Shown: one piece after another, positions 1 to 9,381 of the stretch
Layout of the letters: each line of letters opens with the position of its first letter
How positions within the stretch are numbered: the first letter of the stretch is position 1
Assembly (NCBI RefSeq): GCF_001434295.1
Contig: NZ_AZFA01000003.1
Location: forward strand, 62,001-126,000
Origin: Companilactobacillus versmoldensis DSM 14857 = KCTC 3814
Lineage (GTDB): Bacteria > Bacillota > Bacilli > Lactobacillales > Lactobacillaceae
Direction of reading: 5' to 3'
Length of the DNA stretch: 64,000 nt
Notes under the pieces: generated by a model
What the model was told of the DNA's origin: nothing
The model's input: only the letters and a program-made list of their open reading frames with translations
The model's database searches: none
Position numbers and translations under genes: made by a program

Positions 1-108
1 ACGATTAAAGGCTGTGTCTAAACCTTGCTTAATTGTGTCTTGGTCAATTTCAAATTTTAATTCACCAGTATTTTTTTCTTTTTTTGTAAATTTAGCCTTA
101 GCAGACAT
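1..108 (-). CDS. tig: Trigger factor (N-terminal fragment)
   Basis: Only the first 36 codons are inside the window; the gene continues beyond base 1. Trigger factor is a ribosome-bound chaperone and peptidyl-prolyl isomerase that receives nascent chains at the exit tunnel. The visible residues, beginning MSAKAKFTKKEK and continuing into a GELKFEI stretch, match the start of the N-terminal ribosome-binding domain of the family; the FKBP and C-terminal domains are outside. The ATG at 108 follows a strong GGAGGGATAAA ribosome-binding site. It lies downstream of tuf on the same strand but is separated from it by a terminator and has its own promoter, so it is probably transcribed independently. 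Confidence 0.88.
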   Translation of the reverse strand, partial: MSAKAKFTKKEKNTGELKFEIDQDTIKQGLDTAFNR

Positions 109-145
109 TTTATCCCTCCGGTATTTCACGATCTCATACTTTGTA

Positions 146-174
146 ATATTACCTTAAAAAGGTGGTCTTGTAAA
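146..174 (-). promoter_or_regulatory. Predicted tig promoter
   Basis: On the minus strand a TTTACA -35 box (169-174) is followed after exactly 17 bases by a TAATAT -10 box (146-151). It sits just upstream of the tig ribosome-binding site and downstream of the tuf terminator. This is a SigA-type match only; no start site is known. Confidence 0.6.
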
Positions 175-218
175 TGTTTCGTACGATTTATTCGCGTTCT
201 TGGGTATTTTACCATAAA

Positions 219-250
219 AAAAAGTCGAGACCAAAGTCTCGACTTTTTAA
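219..250 (-). terminator. tuf rho-independent terminator
   Basis: Inverted repeat with arms AAAGTCGAGAC and GTCTCGACTTT around a CAAA loop. On the minus strand it is followed by a run of T. It lies 23 bases after the tuf stop codon. Confidence 0.9.
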
Positions 251-272
251 AAAATTCCAGTTTAGTCTCAGA

Positions 273-1463
273 TTAGTCCATGATGTCTGTAACAACACCA
301 GCACCAACAGTACGTCCACCTTCACGAACAGTAAACTTAGTACCCTTTTCAATAGCAACTGGGGCAATTAAGTCAACTTCAAATGTTACTTGGTCACCAG
401 GCATAACCATTTCTACGCCGTCTGGTAATTCGATAACACCTGTAACATCAGTTGTATGGAAGTAGAATTGAGGACGATAGTTTGAGAAGAATGGAGTATG
501 ACGTCCACCTTCTTCTTTTGTCAAGATATAAACTTCACCCTTGAACTTGTTGTGTGTTTGGATTGAACCTGGTTTAGCAAGAACTTGTCCACGTTCGATT
601 TGATCACGGTTAATACCACGAAGAAGAACACCAACGTTATCTCCGGCTTCACCAAGATCCAATGTCTTTCTGAACATTTCAAGACCAGTTACAGTTGATT
701 TTTCGATTTCTGGTTTCAAACCAACGATTTCAACTTCATCACCGACTTTAACTTCACCACGGTCGATACGACCAGAAGCAACAGTACCACGTCCAGTGAT
801 TGTAAATACATCTTCAACAGGCATCAAGAATGGCTTGTCGTTTTCACGACTTGGTGTTGGGATATATTCATCGATAACATCAAGAAGCTTTTCAACATTT
901 TTGATTTGTTCTGGATCACCTTCAAGAGCTTTCAAAGCTGAACCACGGATTACAGGAATGTCATCCCCAGGGTAATCGTATTCTGAAAGTAATTCACGAA
1001 CTTCCATCTCAACTAAGTCAACCAATTCAGGGTCGTCAACAAGGTCAGTCTTGTTTAAGAAGACAACGATGTAGTCAACACCAACTTGGTGAGCAAGCAA
1101 GATATGTTCACGTGTTTGTGGCATAGGACCATCAGTAGCAGCAACAACAAGGATGGCACCATCCATTTGAGCAGCACCAGTGATCATGTTCTTAACGTAG
1201 TCAGCATGTCCTGGAGCATCAATATGTGCATAGTGACGCTTTTCAGTTTCATACTCAACGTGAGCAGTATTGATTGTGATCCCACGTTCCTTTTCTTCTG
1301 GGGCCTTATCAATATCAGCGTAATCTTCAGCTTTAGCTAAACCTTTGTCAGCCAAAACCTTTGTAATTGCGGCTGTAAGTGTAGTTTTACCATGGTCAAC
1401 GTGACCAATTGTCCCAATATTTACATGGGGCTTAGTTCTCTCATAATGTTCTTTTTCTGCCAT
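273..1463 (-). CDS. tuf: Elongation factor Tu
   Basis: GTPase that delivers aminoacyl-tRNA to the ribosomal A site. The 396-residue product has the usual length. Visible motifs are the P-loop GHVDHGKT at 20-27, the switch I RGITI, the DAPGH G3 motif, NKTD for guanine specificity and the SAL G5 motif, followed by the two beta-barrel domains ending in [10 protein letters not shown]. The ATG follows TAGGAGGATTCTTTGTA, a near-perfect ribosome-binding site. It is monocistronic here, with two promoters in the 200 bases upstream and its own terminator, rather than being in an rpsG-fusA-tuf operon. Confidence 0.98.
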   Translation of the reverse strand: MAEKEHYERTKPHVNIGTIGHVDHGKTTLTAAITKVLADKGLAKAEDYADIDKAPEEKERGITINTAHVEYETEKRHYAHIDAPGHADYVKNMITGAAQMDGAILVVAATDGPMPQTREHILLAHQVGVDYIVVFLNKTDLVDDPELVDLVEMEVRELLSEYDYPGDDIPVIRGSALKALEGDPEQIKNVEKLLDVIDEYIPTPSRENDKPFLMPVEDVFTITGRGTVASGRIDRGEVKVGDEVEIVGLKPEIEKSTVTGLEMFRKTLDLGEAGDNVGVLLRGINRDQIERGQVLAKPGSIQTHNKFKGEVYILTKEEGGRHTPFFSNYRPQFYFHTTDVTGVIELPDGVEMVMPGDQVTFEVDLIAPVAIEKGTKFTVREGGRTVGAGVVTDIMD

Positions 1464-1540
1464 TACAAAGAATCCTCCTAAAATTTCATTTCATAAGATT
1501 ATCCAAAGAAAATGTTCTCTAGACGGCTCTTTACTGAAAA

Positions 1541-1568
1541 ATTATACTACTTTCAGAGGTGAAAGCAA
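1541..1568 (-). promoter_or_regulatory. tuf promoter P2 (proximal)
   Basis: Minus-strand TTGCTT (1563-1568) and TATAAT (1541-1546) with a 16-base spacer, about 78 bases upstream of the tuf start. The -10 box is a consensus match. Confidence 0.6.
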
Positions 1569-1610
1569 AGGTATTCAGCTCAAATCACCAACTAAAAATA
1601 TACTCTTTGG

Positions 1611-1639
1611 ATTATACGGGGCGTGCTTTAAATTGTAAA
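1611..1639 (-). promoter_or_regulatory. tuf promoter P1 (distal)
   Basis: Minus-strand TTTACA (1634-1639) and perfect TATAAT (1611-1616) with a 17-base spacer. Together with P2 it gives tuf two stacked promoters. No clear terminator separates it from the gene upstream, so some readthrough from that gene is possible. Confidence 0.65.
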
Positions 1640-1664
1640 CACCCTTTTGATAAAAACTCTTAAT

Positions 1665-2615
1665 TTATTGCTGAAAAGAGTTGATCAACGAATCAAATCG
1701 TTTGATCCAGTTCTCAACTTTCTTGCGTTCTGAACTTTCACTTACCTGTGATTCGTCTAATAAACCATACCGCATCAGGAATACTTTTGTCCATAGGGAA
1801 GGATCCTTAATTATTTCAGAACCGAATGGATAGACCATTGCAGCATAAAGTGAAAGCTCGCTTCGCAGATTTTCAAGTTGAACTTGATTTTCAGTATCGA
1901 TCAATTGTTTCTCCAACTCATCACACATCGCTAAATAAACATCAGTCGACATGATGGGTTTTAAGCGGATCGGGTTACAAGTCTTGTTCTCACCATAAAA
2001 GGAGATATTCAACTCTTCATCGATCCCCAATTTGAAAACATTCTCCAAAACTTCACTTTTAAGTAGTGGATGTAACAAAGGATTTTGAAGTAATAACTTA
2101 ACACAATCTAAATAGTTTTTCTTATCAAACTCACGAAGGCTTCTGATTAACTGGATCTGATCGACCACATTCATTGTGACGATCGAACTGATTTTAGCCT
2201 TGATCTCCTTCATTTTTGGTTTAAATGAACGGATATGACGCTCCTCTGATAATTGGACCCGTGCTTTGAAGTCATCCACAAATTTTTGTTGGATCGTCGA
2301 TAACTTGTTTTCTTTATAAAAATGGAGCATCTGATTGGCTAATAAATAATCATTATTTTCCACGACGATGTCCACTGCTAATTTAGCAGCATCGGGATCA
2401 CTCAAATAGTAATTGAAGTAATCCAAGATCACTGCTTCAGCTTGATCAGCATCTTTTTGATTTAGTAAGGCAGCAGCCAATCCTTGATTGATCAAAAAAG
2501 TCTGCTTGATGCTGTACGCTTGTGAGTACAAATCGACAGCATCTTGCCAATTTCCCTTATCAAATGCATCATCAGCTTGATCTAATATCCTTTTTAGATT
2601 ATTTGAATCGTCCAT
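1665..2615 (-). CDS. TPR-like helical protein of unknown function
   Basis: I do not recognise a named family. The 316-residue soluble protein has no signal peptide or membrane segment. Residues about 8-75 look like two tetratricopeptide-type helical hairpins: an acidic start, a WQDAVDLYSQAY helix, then GLAAALLNQKDADQAEAVI. The remainder is charged and helical, with no catalytic motif. The ATG follows CGAGGTAAAAA. It sits between the rnjB terminator and tuf and is probably transcribed alone or read into tuf. A scaffold or adaptor role would fit the repeats but is a guess. Confidence 0.7.
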   Translation of the reverse strand: MDDSNNLKRILDQADDAFDKGNWQDAVDLYSQAYSIKQTFLINQGLAAALLNQKDADQAEAVILDYFNYYLSDPDAAKLAVDIVVENNDYLLANQMLHFYKENKLSTIQQKFVDDFKARVQLSEERHIRSFKPKMKEIKAKISSIVTMNVVDQIQLIRSLREFDKKNYLDCVKLLLQNPLLHPLLKSEVLENVFKLGIDEELNISFYGENKTCNPIRLKPIMSTDVYLAMCDELEKQLIDTENQVQLENLRSELSLYAAMVYPFGSEIIKDPSLWTKVFLMRYGLLDESQVSESSERKKVENWIKRFDSLINSFQQ

Positions 2616-2629
2616 TTTTTACCTCGTTA

Positions 2630-2664
2630 TAATAAAAAAAGCTGTGACAAAAAGTCCTAGCTTC
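2630..2664 (-). terminator. rnjB terminator
   Basis: Hairpin with arms AAGCT-GAC and GTC-AGCTT (2639-2663) containing a small internal loop, followed on the minus strand by a run of seven T. Confidence 0.75.
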
Positions 2665-2703
2665 TCTTAAATCATTCTTTACAAAGTATTGTGCTGATTA
2701 TAC

Positions 2704-4404
2704 TTATTTACTTTTTGATTTACGATGTCTGTTTTGATTAACTTCCATAATAACAGGCAAAATCACTGGGTGACGATTTGTTTGTTCATATAAGAAATGA
2801 TTTAGTTTCTCACGAACGCCCTGTTTCAAGTCTGACCAGTCAAAATCCTTACTATTTTGCAAGTAATCGGTAATTTCCTTAACGATCAAGTCTGAACTCT
2901 CGCTAAGCAAATCACGACTGGTTCTCATATAAACGAAACCACGTGCAGTGATCTTTGGCTTAGCAACAACTTTTTTCTTTTTCCTGTCAATCGTGGCAAC
3001 AGCAATGAAAACACCATCATCAGCCAATAGTTCACGATCACGTAAAACGATACTACCAATATCACCAACACCGATACCATCGATCATCGTATCTCCAGCA
3101 TCGATTCCTTTACCGATATAGAATTGACCATTTTCATAATTCAAAACATCGCCTTTTTTAGTTAGGAAAATGTTTTGATAAGGAATACCTGTTTCGTGGG
3201 CGATCCTAGCATGTGAATCGAGTAAACGATATTCACCTTGAACTGGGATAACGTTAGCTGGTTTCAACAGATTTATCATCAATTGAAGATCAGTCTTATT
3301 AGCGTTACCTGAAGGGTGCATATCATCCCCTAATGCCTTGACCTCAGCATCGGTCCGGTAGATCATATCTCTTGTCTTGGCAAAAGTCGTATCTAGAGAG
3401 TGTGACGGCGTCGTAGCAATAAAGACTAAATCACCTTTTTCAATATTAAATTTAGTTTTTGCGGATGGATTTGCCATCTTTTGCAGCAACTTAATGGGCT
3501 CACCCATTTTACCTGTTTCGATCACAACTAAATCTTTTTGATCGATTTTTGACAATTCTTTGTTAGTAACGAGTAGTTCTTTATTTTTGATTTCCAAATA
3601 CCAGAGCTTCATTGCTGTTTTAAGAATCTTCTCAGCATCCATGCCAGATAAATAAACTCGTCGATGTGTTTTATCAGCTGCATCAAGGATCTGTTGCATC
3701 CGTTGAATATTTGATGCTACTTGAGCAACGATGATTCGACCCTCATGATAGCTGAATGTATCGAGGATATAATCATAAATATCAGTTTCGTTAGAATTTT
3801 CATATGGTGATTCAGCATTAGCGGAGTCACTCAATAAAGCAATAACGTTTTCGTTACCAATCTGAGCAATGCGACCTAAATCAGTCTTGTACAATGGTAA
3901 GGCAGCCTGATCAAACTTGAAATCACCTGTGTAGACAATCTCGCCTTCTTGAGTCTTGATGACTGTACCTAATGAATCAGGAACTGAGTGAGTCGTCTTG
4001 AAGAAGGATACTGTTGCTTCAGCAAAATCAATTGCTGTCTTCTCATCGATTACATGGAAATTATTAAATTTCTTGCTTCGAGGATCATTTGAACAGACAA
4101 TCTTAGCAAGTTCAATTGTCATTTTGGCACCGAAGACTGGGATATCGTAATCGCCAACCAAATAAGGAAGTGCACCAATAGCATCAGCATGTCCATGGGA
4201 CAAGAAGATACCAACGACTTTATGGATATTTTCTTTAATATAAGTCATATCAGGAACAACAACATCGATCCCATATAAATCGTTATCTGGATATTGTAAT
4301 CCAATATCTAAAATATAAATTTCATCATTTACTTCAACAGCGTACATATTTTTTCCAGTCTCACGTACGCCACTTAGAATCATAATTTTAATTTTTTGAC
4401 TCAT
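2704..4404 (-). CDS. rnjB: Ribonuclease J2 (degenerate active site)
   Basis: Metallo-beta-lactamase/beta-CASP ribonuclease paralogue; the J2 type usually partners RNase J1 in mRNA decay and rRNA processing. Of 566 residues, the N-terminal half carries the MBL fold with THSVPDSLG and YTGDFKFD. The metal motif HxHxDH reads H70-G-H72-A-D74-A75, so the last His is Ala, and the SGH motif of J1 is SGN here. Both changes fit a weakly active or structural J2 subunit. I chose the start at 4404 because GAGAG lies eight bases upstream; the ATG five codons earlier has no ribosome-binding site. RNase J1 is at 23369-25060. Confidence 0.92.
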   Translation of the reverse strand: MSQKIKIMILSGVRETGKNMYAVEVNDEIYILDIGLQYPDNDLYGIDVVVPDMTYIKENIHKVVGIFLSHGHADAIGALPYLVGDYDIPVFGAKMTIELAKIVCSNDPRSKKFNNFHVIDEKTAIDFAEATVSFFKTTHSVPDSLGTVIKTQEGEIVYTGDFKFDQAALPLYKTDLGRIAQIGNENVIALLSDSANAESPYENSNETDIYDYILDTFSYHEGRIIVAQVASNIQRMQQILDAADKTHRRVYLSGMDAEKILKTAMKLWYLEIKNKELLVTNKELSKIDQKDLVVIETGKMGEPIKLLQKMANPSAKTKFNIEKGDLVFIATTPSHSLDTTFAKTRDMIYRTDAEVKALGDDMHPSGNANKTDLQLMINLLKPANVIPVQGEYRLLDSHARIAHETGIPYQNIFLTKKGDVLNYENGQFYIGKGIDAGDTMIDGIGVGDIGSIVLRDRELLADDGVFIAVATIDRKKKKVVAKPKITARGFVYMRTSRDLLSESSDLIVKEITDYLQNSKDFDWSDLKQGVREKLNHFLYEQTNRHPVILPVIMEVNQNRHRKSKSK

Positions 4405-4500
4405 TTTTTCATCTCTCATTTCATAAAAATAGCATAGATCACAAAATTATTTTGCGCTTTTTTAAGTCCATTTAGACTACTTGAGCTATACCTGAGTAAT

Positions 4501-4510
4501 ATTCTAGCAC
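4501..4510 (-). promoter_or_regulatory. Possible extended -10 promoter for rnjB
   Basis: Minus-strand TGCTAGAAT gives an extended -10 box (TAGAAT at 4501-4506). No good -35 box accompanies it. It lies about 100 bases upstream of rnjB and after the rpsO terminator. Confidence 0.4.
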
Positions 4511-4537
4511 ATTGTGAAGTACAATAAAAACATAATA

Positions 4538-4566
4538 AAAAAGGAGACCCGCAGGGTCTCCTTTTG
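4538..4566 (-). terminator. rpsO terminator
   Basis: Ten-base stem AAGGAGACCC / GGGTCTCCTT with a GCA loop (4541-4563), followed on the minus strand by a T-rich tract. Confidence 0.9.
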
Positions 4567-4578
4567 ATAACAATTTTA

Positions 4579-4848
4579 TTAACGACGTAAACCTAATGAC
4601 TTAATCAATTCACGGTAACGTTGAACATCCTTGTTTCTCAAGTATGATAACAAGTTACGACGGTGACCAATCTTCTTAAGCAAACCAACATATGAATGGT
4701 GGTCTTTCTTGTTTGTCTTCAAGTGAGCGTTCAATGCGTTGATGTCATAAGTTAAAACAGCAACTTGAACTTCTGGAGAACCTGTGTCTCCTTCTTTACG
4801 TGCATATTGTTTAATAACTTCGTTCTTTTTTTCTTTTGAAATAGCCAT
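4579..4848 (-). CDS. rpsO: 30S ribosomal protein S15
   Basis: Primary 16S rRNA-binding protein of the small-subunit platform. The 89-residue length is exactly usual, and the family pattern is clear: a [11 protein letters not shown] segment at about 20-30, [18 protein letters not shown] in the middle and a basic LGLRR end. The ATG follows an AAAAGGTGAAAAAGC ribosome-binding region. It is divergent from rpsT, and the roughly 100-base leader could hold an S15 autoregulatory element, which I cannot confirm by eye. Confidence 0.97.
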   Translation of the reverse strand: MAISKEKKNEVIKQYARKEGDTGSPEVQVAVLTYDINALNAHLKTNKKDHHSYVGLLKKIGHRRNLLSYLRNKDVQRYRELIKSLGLRR

Positions 4849-4988
4849 GCTTTTTCACCTTTTCCTATATTATTTAGCCATACTATGCAAAACGTTGGTG
4901 ACTCGTTTAACAGAGTGATGGTTAACACAGATATAAACATTACTATATTTAGCAACTTTTTTCAAGGATAGTTTTTTTGAACTATTCA

Positions 4989-5017
4989 TTGCATTGCGTG
5001 CTGACCTTAGGTATAAT
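4989..5017 (+). promoter_or_regulatory. rpsT promoter
   Basis: TTGCAT (4989-4994), a 17-base spacer and a perfect TATAAT (5012-5017), 45 bases before the rpsT start. Confidence 0.75.
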
Positions 5018-5061
5018 ACACGTATTGTGTTTATAACAAAAGGTAATCGGAGGTGAAATAA

Positions 5062-5313
5062 ATGCCACAAATTAAATCAGCTATCAAACGTGTAAAGACT
5101 GCCGAAAAAGCTAACCTTCGCAACAACGCACAAAGAAGTGCTATGCGTTCTGCAATCAAGAACTTCGAAACAGTTGTTGCAAACAATGGTGACAATAAAG
5201 AAGACTTATACAGAACAGCTGCCCGTGCAATTGATATGGCTAAATCAAAAGGATTGATTAAAGCTAATAAGGCTGCACGTGACAAGTCACGTCTTTCAAA
5301 ACAAGCAAACTAA
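5062..5313 (+). CDS. rpsT: 30S ribosomal protein S20
   Basis: Small, very basic helical protein that binds 16S rRNA. The 83 residues match the family from [21 protein letters not shown] to the [16 protein letters not shown] end. The ATG follows CGGAGGTGAAATAA. It is a plus-strand single gene in a minus-strand neighbourhood, with a consensus promoter and a shared bidirectional terminator facing holA. Confidence 0.97.
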   Translation: MPQIKSAIKRVKTAEKANLRNNAQRSAMRSAIKNFETVVANNGDNKEDLYRTAARAIDMAKSKGLIKANKAARDKSRLSKQAN

Positions 5314-5356
5314 TAAATTTGTAAGCAGCATATTTGTTGCTTATTTTTTTTACCCT

Positions 5357-5388
5357 CAAAAGGGCCAATCATAATGATTGGCCCTTTT
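5357..5388. terminator. Bidirectional terminator between rpsT and holA
   Basis: Thirteen-base stem AAAGGGCCAATCA / TGATTGGCCCTTT with a TAA loop. It has T runs on the plus side and an A-rich tract on the other, so it can serve both rpsT and the converging holA transcript. Confidence 0.88.
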
Positions 5389-5396
5389 TGAATGCT

Positions 5397-6410
5397 TTAG
5401 GCAAATTTGGCAATAAAAAGGTCGAACAATAATTCTTTATCACCTTGTCCAGACTTAACTTGATAATCCAGCTCTACTATTTGATGAAACATATTGACTA
5501 ATTGACTGATCTTCAATTTTCTGGATTGTTGTAAAGACATTTTGACTCGATAAGGGTGTATCCGCAATTGCTTAGCTATTGTAGACTCACTCAGACCCTT
5601 CTGACTCAATATTTTGGTTTGAATCAACGATCGTAATTGAGATGTGAAAATAGCTGTCAATAAAATTGGATCGATCTTCTGTAAAAGAAATTGACGGTAT
5701 AATTCTTCTGCTTGAGTGATATTTTTCTGCAGGATCTGATTCATTAGGTCAAAGACGTTATCATCTAGACTTTGTGGAACCAACTGATCAACTGCCGCTT
5801 GGTCAATTGTCTTCGTCCGTAAAGCATATAATTTCAGCTTATTGAGTTGATTAAGCGCATCCGAATAACTGCCTTTTGTTTTAGAGATCAAGAGATCTAG
5901 CGCCTGAGGTTCAATTTTGAAGTTCTCAGTTGCCAATTGACTTTGAAGAGTCTTTGCAAGTAAATGATTATCCAACTTACCTGCTTCAACATTCACGGCG
6001 TTTTTCTTCAATTGCTTATTGATTTTTTTTCTAGCATCTAATTTTTCATAATTAGCAAAAATGACTAGTACAGTCGAGGGTGCAGGATGCTGAATGTACT
6101 TGATCAAAACATCTGGGTCCTGGTCAACTGTATGTCGTTTTTTCTCAGCCGTCATAAAATAAGGATTGTCAGCAAAGACTAATCGACGTTCACCAAAAAA
6201 CGGTGCAGAGATGGCTTCACCTACTAAATCAGCTAGAGGAACATCCTCTAAATCAAAGCTAGAGAAATTCATTTCTGCTTCCTCTGGAGTCAATAAATGC
6301 TTGAAAGCCGTTTGAATCTGACTAATGAAGGCAGACTCTTGTCCAGTCAAATAATATACTGGTTCGATCTGCCCCTTTTTTAGTTGTTGCTTTAGTTCAG
6401 TTAATTTCAT
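5397..6410 (-). CDS. holA: DNA polymerase III delta subunit
   Basis: Clamp-loader subunit that opens the beta sliding clamp. The 337 residues are a normal length, with an N-terminal segment containing PVYYLTGQE, an AAA-like central region with LVIFANYEKLDARKKINK, and a C-terminal helical collar domain with the KGSYSDALNQLNKL and RIHPYRVK features typical of YqeN-type delta. It is directly downstream of comEC, with adjacent stop and start, and ends at the shared terminator. comEA-comEC-holA is a common gene order in Firmicutes. Confidence 0.93.
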   Translation of the reverse strand: MKLTELKQQLKKGQIEPVYYLTGQESAFISQIQTAFKHLLTPEEAEMNFSSFDLEDVPLADLVGEAISAPFFGERRLVFADNPYFMTAEKKRHTVDQDPDVLIKYIQHPAPSTVLVIFANYEKLDARKKINKQLKKNAVNVEAGKLDNHLLAKTLQSQLATENFKIEPQALDLLISKTKGSYSDALNQLNKLKLYALRTKTIDQAAVDQLVPQSLDDNVFDLMNQILQKNITQAEELYRQFLLQKIDPILLTAIFTSQLRSLIQTKILSQKGLSESTIAKQLRIHPYRVKMSLQQSRKLKISQLVNMFHQIVELDYQVKSGQGDKELLFDLFIAKFA

Positions 6411-8657
6411 TTAATTCTTCCTCAAAAACGTTGTTAGGCGCTCATGGCCAAATGGATAATAATACCAAGTAATCATACCACAATCGGCCGTGTTCAAGCT
6501 TTTGATTTGATGCTCCTTCAAACGTGATAAAGTCTCTTTATTAGGATGGCCGTATCGATTATGGCGTCCCGCAGAAATAAACGCTATTTGAGGCCTGGTT
6601 TGATCAAGTAATTTATCCCCACTGGCAGTTTTAGACCCATGATGTCCGGCTTTTAAATAATCTATTTTAAAAGCACCTAATTCTAAAATCTTGTTTTTAT
6701 TTTCTATATCGAGATCACCAGTAAACAACCATTTTTTAGTTCCTTGCTCGGATAACAGTGTCAAAGAATCACCGTTCTCACCAATACTTTTCTTGTTAGG
6801 CCACAAAACCTGCCAATTGCTACGTCCGATTTGAAAATCATCGCCCCTTTTTCGTTTTTGGAAAATAATTTGAGGATGCTTGTCGATAGTATCTTTTATC
6901 CTTTTATTTTGCTCTAAACCGATCCCAAAATTGACTCGTTGGACTGGGAAACTATCCAATAAAGTTGTTAAATTGCCAATATGGTCGACATCTTTATGTG
7001 ATAGAAAAACTTCATCGATTTTTTTTATACCTCGATAATGCAAGTAAGGAATCGTTGACTGTTTAACTTGATCATTGGTAATCCTTTTTTGCCAAGGCTT
7101 TTGGGGGAAACCCAATTTACCTGCTGTATCGATTAAGATTATTTTGCGAAACCCCGGCGTAGTAACCAAAATACTATCACCTTGGCCAACATCAATAATT
7201 GAAACACTGCCAAATATAGGGATTTTGATATAAATGACTGTCGATATAAACAGAAGGCAAAAATATTTTAATGGTCGGCGCCAAATTCTTTCCTGATTAA
7301 GCTGCAATAAAGCTAGGATCAATAACACCAGCACTATGACAATGGGAAATTGACCAATCACAAGATTCAATTCTGATAATTGGGATAATCGATCCATCAG
7401 TGAATACATGTACGAGAAAATATCATTAAAAACATTCCAGATTGATAAAAAACTTGGGAAGATGGCTGCCAGAATGGTGGTTGGCAAAATCAAATACATG
7501 AATATCGGGACAAAAACAATATTCATCAATAAAATTAGTAGATTAAATTGATAAGTATAGAAACAAATAATGGGCAGACTAACAAGATTCATTTTTAAAG
7601 TCGACTCAAAAATACTTTTAGCTGTCAAATATAATAGTGATCCTGCCAGAACAAAGCTCAACTGACCGCCCATCTCAATTAGAGCAAACGGATCAATCCA
7701 TAAACAAATCAACACAGTTAAAGCAAATATATCTAATTTTGAAGATTTAAGCGAAAATTTTTTCAAAATAATCGTCACGATCGATAAAACCACTGCACGA
7801 CAGATACCTGTTTTTAAACCTACAAAGATCGCAAATATCGGCAATATCAATAATAAGATCCAGTCGATGAACTCAATCGTGATATGAAGTGCCGAAGTAA
7901 TTTTTTTTAAAATCGTAATCAATAAAAGTACGTGCAGTCCTGACAAGCTGAACAGATGAATGATCCCTAAAACACTCAATGTTTGCAAAACACCGTTATC
8001 ATTTGGACCACTGTACCCTACCAGTAAGCTTTGCGTGTGTATTCGAAGCCATTTCGGCAGTTGCTGCAAATAATTAATGAAACTGATCCGAACCTGATAG
8101 ATCCATCCCGTCAAATCATGAGGCTCAGCAATCCGTAAATTAGTTATCTTGTCGATTTCGACTGTTTGAAATACATGATGATGATTAGAATATCTCTTAA
8201 AATCAAATTCTCCGGGATTCCTTGCTCCATCAATTTCTTTTATCGTTTTGATTTTTATAACCGCAGACTGAACCGTTTTATCACTTTGCCACCGACTTTT
8301 TTCAAAGGGAGTTTTCAGCCAGTAGAAAAATTGTGCTTTATTACGTCCATTATCAATTTGGCCACTCAGCAAGTCACCATTGACTTTTAATTTATCAGGC
8401 AAAAATTTAACTTGCTGTGTTTGATTCTCATGGCCGAAATTTTGATAGTGAATAATTTTTTAATTGACGACCACAAAATATCCGCCAAAAATCAGCAAAA
8501 ATAATACTGTGACGATCATAATAGGTGTTTTTTTCAAACAAACTATCCTGACCATCAATAAAAGAAGGATTATTGCTGAGATCCATTTAACATCAGTAAA
8601 AAACCAAGTTGAAAGAACTGTTACCGACAAAGCTGGAAAAATCCAAAAATTTTTCAC
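6411..8657 (-). pseudogene. comEC: comEC DNA-uptake channel, interrupted by an in-frame stop
   Basis: ComEC/Rec2 is the membrane channel that passes single-stranded DNA into competent cells. The frame from the GTG at 8657 encodes about 65 residues with two membrane segments, hits TAA at 8460-8462, then stays open in the same frame for 682 more codons. The part after the stop contains the soluble OB-like region, a large polytopic competence domain and a C-terminal metallo-beta-lactamase domain with LSHKDVDHIGN and HHGSKTASGD. The total of about 748 codons is normal for ComEC, so one point change explains the break. A TTG at 8402 could in principle restart translation but has no convincing ribosome-binding site. 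GTG overlaps the comEA stop by one base. A sequencing error is possible. Confidence 0.85.
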
Positions 8658-9280
8658 TAGACTGTTAAAGAATCCTTCAATGATTCAATCGATTTATCAC
8701 CGAATCCACCGACCTTTTTCAAATCTTCTATTTTGGAAAAATTACCATTTTTTTGTCGATAATTGAAAATTTTTTCGGCTTTTTTAGGACCGATTCCATG
8801 AACATTCTTGAAATCATCAGGAGTGGCTGAATTTAAATTGACCTTTTGTTCACTGCCTCCAGTGCTAGATGACGTCTGCGATGCTGTTGCTGTTGGAGGA
8901 GTCTCTCCTTTTTCAGGAACAAAAATTTTCATTGAATCAGTTATTTTTTGAGCCTGGTTCAATTGATGAATATCTGCGCCTTGACTAAGACCACCAGCCA
9001 TTTGGATTGCATCTTGGACGATCGAACCATTAGACAAACGATATACTCCAGGTTTATTGACTGCTCCTGATATGTCAATAACTAAAATTTTATTTCCTTT
9101 TTGCGAAGATTTTATCTTACTGTCCTTTTCCGATGTAACTTGATTCACCTTAGATACCATTGGTTCAGATGGTTTAGTTGGTTGCTCCATTTGATGAACT
9201 ACAAAATAACCAACTACCAAAATGCTAAGAACTCCTATAATGATTTTATTCTCTTTGATTACCTCTATTACTTTATCCAT
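8657..9280 (-). CDS. comEA: ComEA, competence DNA receptor
   Basis: Membrane-anchored double-stranded-DNA receptor for natural transformation. The 207 residues show one N-terminal anchor (about 12-28), a low-complexity linker, an SLBB-like domain (about 65-125, with KILVIDISGAVNKPGVY) and a C-terminal helix-hairpin-helix pair (about 145-205, with NLNSATPDDFKNVHGIGPKK). The architecture matches B. subtilis ComEA. The ATG follows GAGGTGATGAA. It lies immediately after the sepM terminator and overlaps comEC by one base. The gene is intact even though comEC is broken. Confidence 0.93.
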   Translation of the reverse strand: MDKVIEVIKENKIIIGVLSILVVGYFVVHQMEQPTKPSEPMVSKVNQVTSEKDSKIKSSQKGNKILVIDISGAVNKPGVYRLSNGSIVQDAIQMAGGLSQGADIHQLNQAQKITDSMKIFVPEKGETPPTATASQTSSSTGGSEQKVNLNSATPDDFKNVHGIGPKKAEKIFNYRQKNGNFSKIEDLKKVGGFGDKSIESLKDSLTV

Positions 9281-9325
9281 TTCATCACCTCAAAACTAAA
9301 TTACGCAAAAAATTGAGATGATTGC

Positions 9326-9361
9326 AAAAAAAGCTCCAGTTGAATTTTCAACTGGAGCTTA
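9326..9361 (-). terminator. sepM operon terminator
   Basis: Thirteen-base perfect stem AAGCTCCAGTTGA / TCAACTGGAGCTT (9331-9343 and 9348-9360) with T6 on the minus strand. It separates the ftsW-to-sepM unit from comEA. Confidence 0.9.
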
Positions 9362-9381
9362 AATTATTTTATGTAATAAAG

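Noticed and set aside
280-1340. Plus-strand open frames opposite tuf
   Set aside because: They lie within a highly conserved gene, have no ribosome-binding sites and look like codon-bias shadows.
8400-8402. TTG at 8402 as the true comEC start
   Set aside because: It would cut off the N-terminal membrane and OB-like region; the upstream 65 codons are in the same frame, match the ComEC start and are coupled to comEA, so a broken gene fits better.
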